Source of the DNA: Nostoc sp. NIES-4103
GTDB lineage: Bacteria; Cyanobacteriota; Cyanobacteriia; Cyanobacteriales; Nostocaceae
DNA length: 64,000 bases
NCBI RefSeq assembly: GCF_002368335.1
Contig: NZ_AP018288.1
Span: 4,818,523 to 4,882,522, forward strand
Direction of reading: 5' to 3'
Below the pieces are notes generated by a model, which did not search any database, had not been told where the DNA came from, and saw only the letters and a list, made by a program, of their open reading frames with translations. The position numbers and the translations under genes were made by a program. Of the stretch, positions 62,527 to 64,000 are shown piece by piece (position 1 is the stretch's first letter; every line of letters begins with the position of its first letter).

Positions 62527-63969
62527 ATGAAAACACTTACTTGTTTTAATTTAGTTAAATCTCAAGAAAATTCTGCTCTAGAAACACCAAGTTCTCAACC
62601 GATTTATGCTCTAATTTCAGTTCACGGCGACCCTACAGCTGAAATTGGCAAAGAAGGCGCAGGTGGTCAAAATGTTTACGTGCGAGAATTGGGGTTAGCA
62701 TTAGCAAAACGTGGCTGTCAAGTTGATATGTTCACCCGACGCGAATACCCCGACCAAGAAGAAATCGTGGAATTAGCGCCAAGGTGTCGCACAATTCACC
62801 TAACCGCAGGGCCAGTACAATTTATTCCTAGAGACAATTTATTTGAATATTTGCCAGAATTTGTAGAAGCTTGGCTAAATTTTCAACAAAGAACACAAAG
62901 CAACTATGCACTGATTCATACTAACTATTGGCTTTCTGCTTGGGTGGGATTGGAACTTAAATCTCGATTAGGATTACCTCAAGTTCATACTTATCATTCT
63001 ATAGGAGCAGTTAAATATCGTAATGTCGAAAATCCACCGCAGATTGCTGCAATTCGTCATTGTGTAGAGAAGGTAATTTTAGAACAAGCAGATTGTGTAA
63101 TATCCACTAGTCCCCAAGAAGCAGAAGACCTACGTCAGTTAATTTCACAACATGGACGTATTAAGGTTATTCCCTGTGGAATTAATACCGAACACTTTGG
63201 TTCTATTAATAAAAAAGATGCTCGACAAGAACTGGGAATTGCTCCAGATTCTAAGATAATTTTGTATGTAGGGCGTTTTGATCGCCGCAAGGGAGTTGAA
63301 ACTTTAGTTCAAGCCTGTGCCAGTTTACCTTCAGGATTCAAACTTTATCTAGTTGGTGGTAGCCGAAAAGGTGGAACAGATTTTCAAGAACAGCAACGCA
63401 TTCAAAATTTGGTAAAAGAATTAGGATTAGAAGCAGTTACAACTTTTACCGGGCGAATTTCTCAAGCACTTTTACCTGCTTACTATGCCGCAGGAGATGT
63501 CTGTATTGTACCGAGTTACTACGAACCTTTTGGTTTAGTTGCAATTGAAGCAATGGCAGCCAGAACCCCTGTAATTGCCAGTGATGTAGGAGGATTACAA
63601 CATACAGTAGTGCATGGTGAAACTGGACTTTTAGTTCCTCCCCAGGATTCTAATGCTTTGAAAAATGCTATTGCTAGTCTATTAGAAAACTGCATTTTGA
63701 GAGAGAAATATGGCAATGCCGCACAAAACTGGGTTCAGTCTCGTTTTAGCACTCAGGGCGTTGCTGCCCAAGTTCACGAACTCTATCAATCTTTAACAGT
63801 TGATACATTTGTTCAAGAAATTATTCAAACTAAAAATTTAACTCCAGAGTTAGAAAAGCAAATTCAAACTTTGTTAAAGTCGAAAGCTTTGAAATCTAGT
63901 GAAATTAAGGCATTAGAAAAAATAATTGATTTATTTTCTAATGGAATTGTGCAGTGGATAACTAATTAA
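62527..63969 (+). CDS. GT4 glycosyltransferase (sucrose-phosphate-synthase-like)
   Basis: A 480-residue GT-B enzyme. The N-terminal ISVHGDPTAEIGKEGAGGQN VYVRELG region is typical of sucrose synthase/phosphate synthase relatives. Also seen are HTNYWLSAWVG, TYHSIGAVKYR, the C-terminal ILYVGRFDRRKGVETLVQA, and the nucleotide-sugar motif EPFGLVAIEAMA (E-x7-E). The extra C-terminal about 70 residues are helical and charged. It transfers a sugar from a nucleotide sugar. Sucrose phosphate synthesis is possible, but a related polysaccharide or glycolipid role is not excluded. It ends 31 bp before the window edge. Confidence 0.85.
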   Translation: MKTLTCFNLVKSQENSALETPSSQPIYALISVHGDPTAEIGKEGAGGQNVYVRELGLALAKRGCQVDMFTRREYPDQEEIVELAPRCRTIHLTAGPVQFIPRDNLFEYLPEFVEAWLNFQQRTQSNYALIHTNYWLSAWVGLELKSRLGLPQVHTYHSIGAVKYRNVENPPQIAAIRHCVEKVILEQADCVISTSPQEAEDLRQLISQHGRIKVIPCGINTEHFGSINKKDARQELGIAPDSKIILYVGRFDRRKGVETLVQACASLPSGFKLYLVGGSRKGGTDFQEQQRIQNLVKELGLEAVTTFTGRISQALLPAYYAAGDVCIVPSYYEPFGLVAIEAMAARTPVIASDVGGLQHTVVHGETGLLVPPQDSNALKNAIASLLENCILREKYGNAAQNWVQSRFSTQGVAAQVHELYQSLTVDTFVQEIIQTKNLTPELEKQIQTLLKSKALKSSEIKALEKIIDLFSNGIVQWITN

Positions 63970-64000
63970 ATGCAATATAGTAATCCGGTTGAATTTCTGA

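Overview
The window looks like chromosome of a filamentous, hormogonium-forming cyanobacterium of the Nostocales (Nostoc, Calothrix or Tolypothrix type). The reasons are the many HIP1 octamers (GCGATCGC, inside and between genes), heptamer and nonamer tandem repeats (STRR type) in the gaps, a hormogonium polysaccharide (hps) locus, and a caspase-nSTAND-WD40 protein and multi-domain histidine kinases typical of these genomes. I found no rRNA, tRNA or CRISPR array.

Layout. (1) 1-14516: rpmB, a repeat-rich gap, then the hps locus: hpsA, pseudopilins hpsB, hpsC and an hpsD-position FimT/GspH protein, glycosyltransferase hpsE, another FimT/GspH pseudopilin, a TIGR04282-type transferase, an HpsJ-like membrane protein and a GT2 transferase. 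Together these suggest a type II/IV-like pseudopilus apparatus coupled to polysaccharide synthesis and export. The gap before the TIGR04282 gene holds a nested pair of MITE-like elements with a visible target duplication. (2) 15036-21154: housekeeping block DUF502-nusB-ftsY and a GAF-PP2C phosphatase. (3) 21155-24362: an AT-rich island with a DMATS-type aromatic prenyltransferase and a heme-oxygenase-fold (HDO-type) putative di-iron enzyme, which I read as an uncharacterised specialised-metabolite cassette. (4) 24380-33407: uracil-DNA glycosylase, TPR proteins, a DUF6881-like protein, a NADAR gene split by a 101-bp MITE, DUF6464, fdhD and an SDR. (5) 33570-38789: a 1739-residue caspase / nSTAND ATPase / 14-blade WD40 protein. 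(6) 39947-49926: two successive histidine kinases, an SMR transporter, hsp20, a hemD-like gene, a HAD phosphatase and a FolK-like/PabB fusion.

(7) 50116-52938: three tandem ATP-grasp paralogues on the minus strand, one of which has lost apparent metal ligands. (8) 52939-57319: decayed DNA (transposase, HhoA-type protease and plasmid-replicase fragments), a second HDO-fold enzyme and a PrmC-like methyltransferase. (9) 57320-63969: a CHASE3 histidine kinase divergent from a PBP1A gene and an OmpR-type response regulator, a small ribbon-helix-helix-like gene and a GT4 sucrose-phosphate-synthase-like transferase. Direct repeats with 11-bp spacing occur upstream of both the kinase and the small gene, with a weaker copy after the response regulator, suggesting a shared operator.

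The items I consider most worth following are the prenyltransferase-HDO pair, the tandem ATP-grasp array with a degenerate member, the 11-bp-spaced operator around the cell-wall/two-component block, and the MITE-split NADAR gene whose exact pre-insertion reading frame can be reconstructed by eye.
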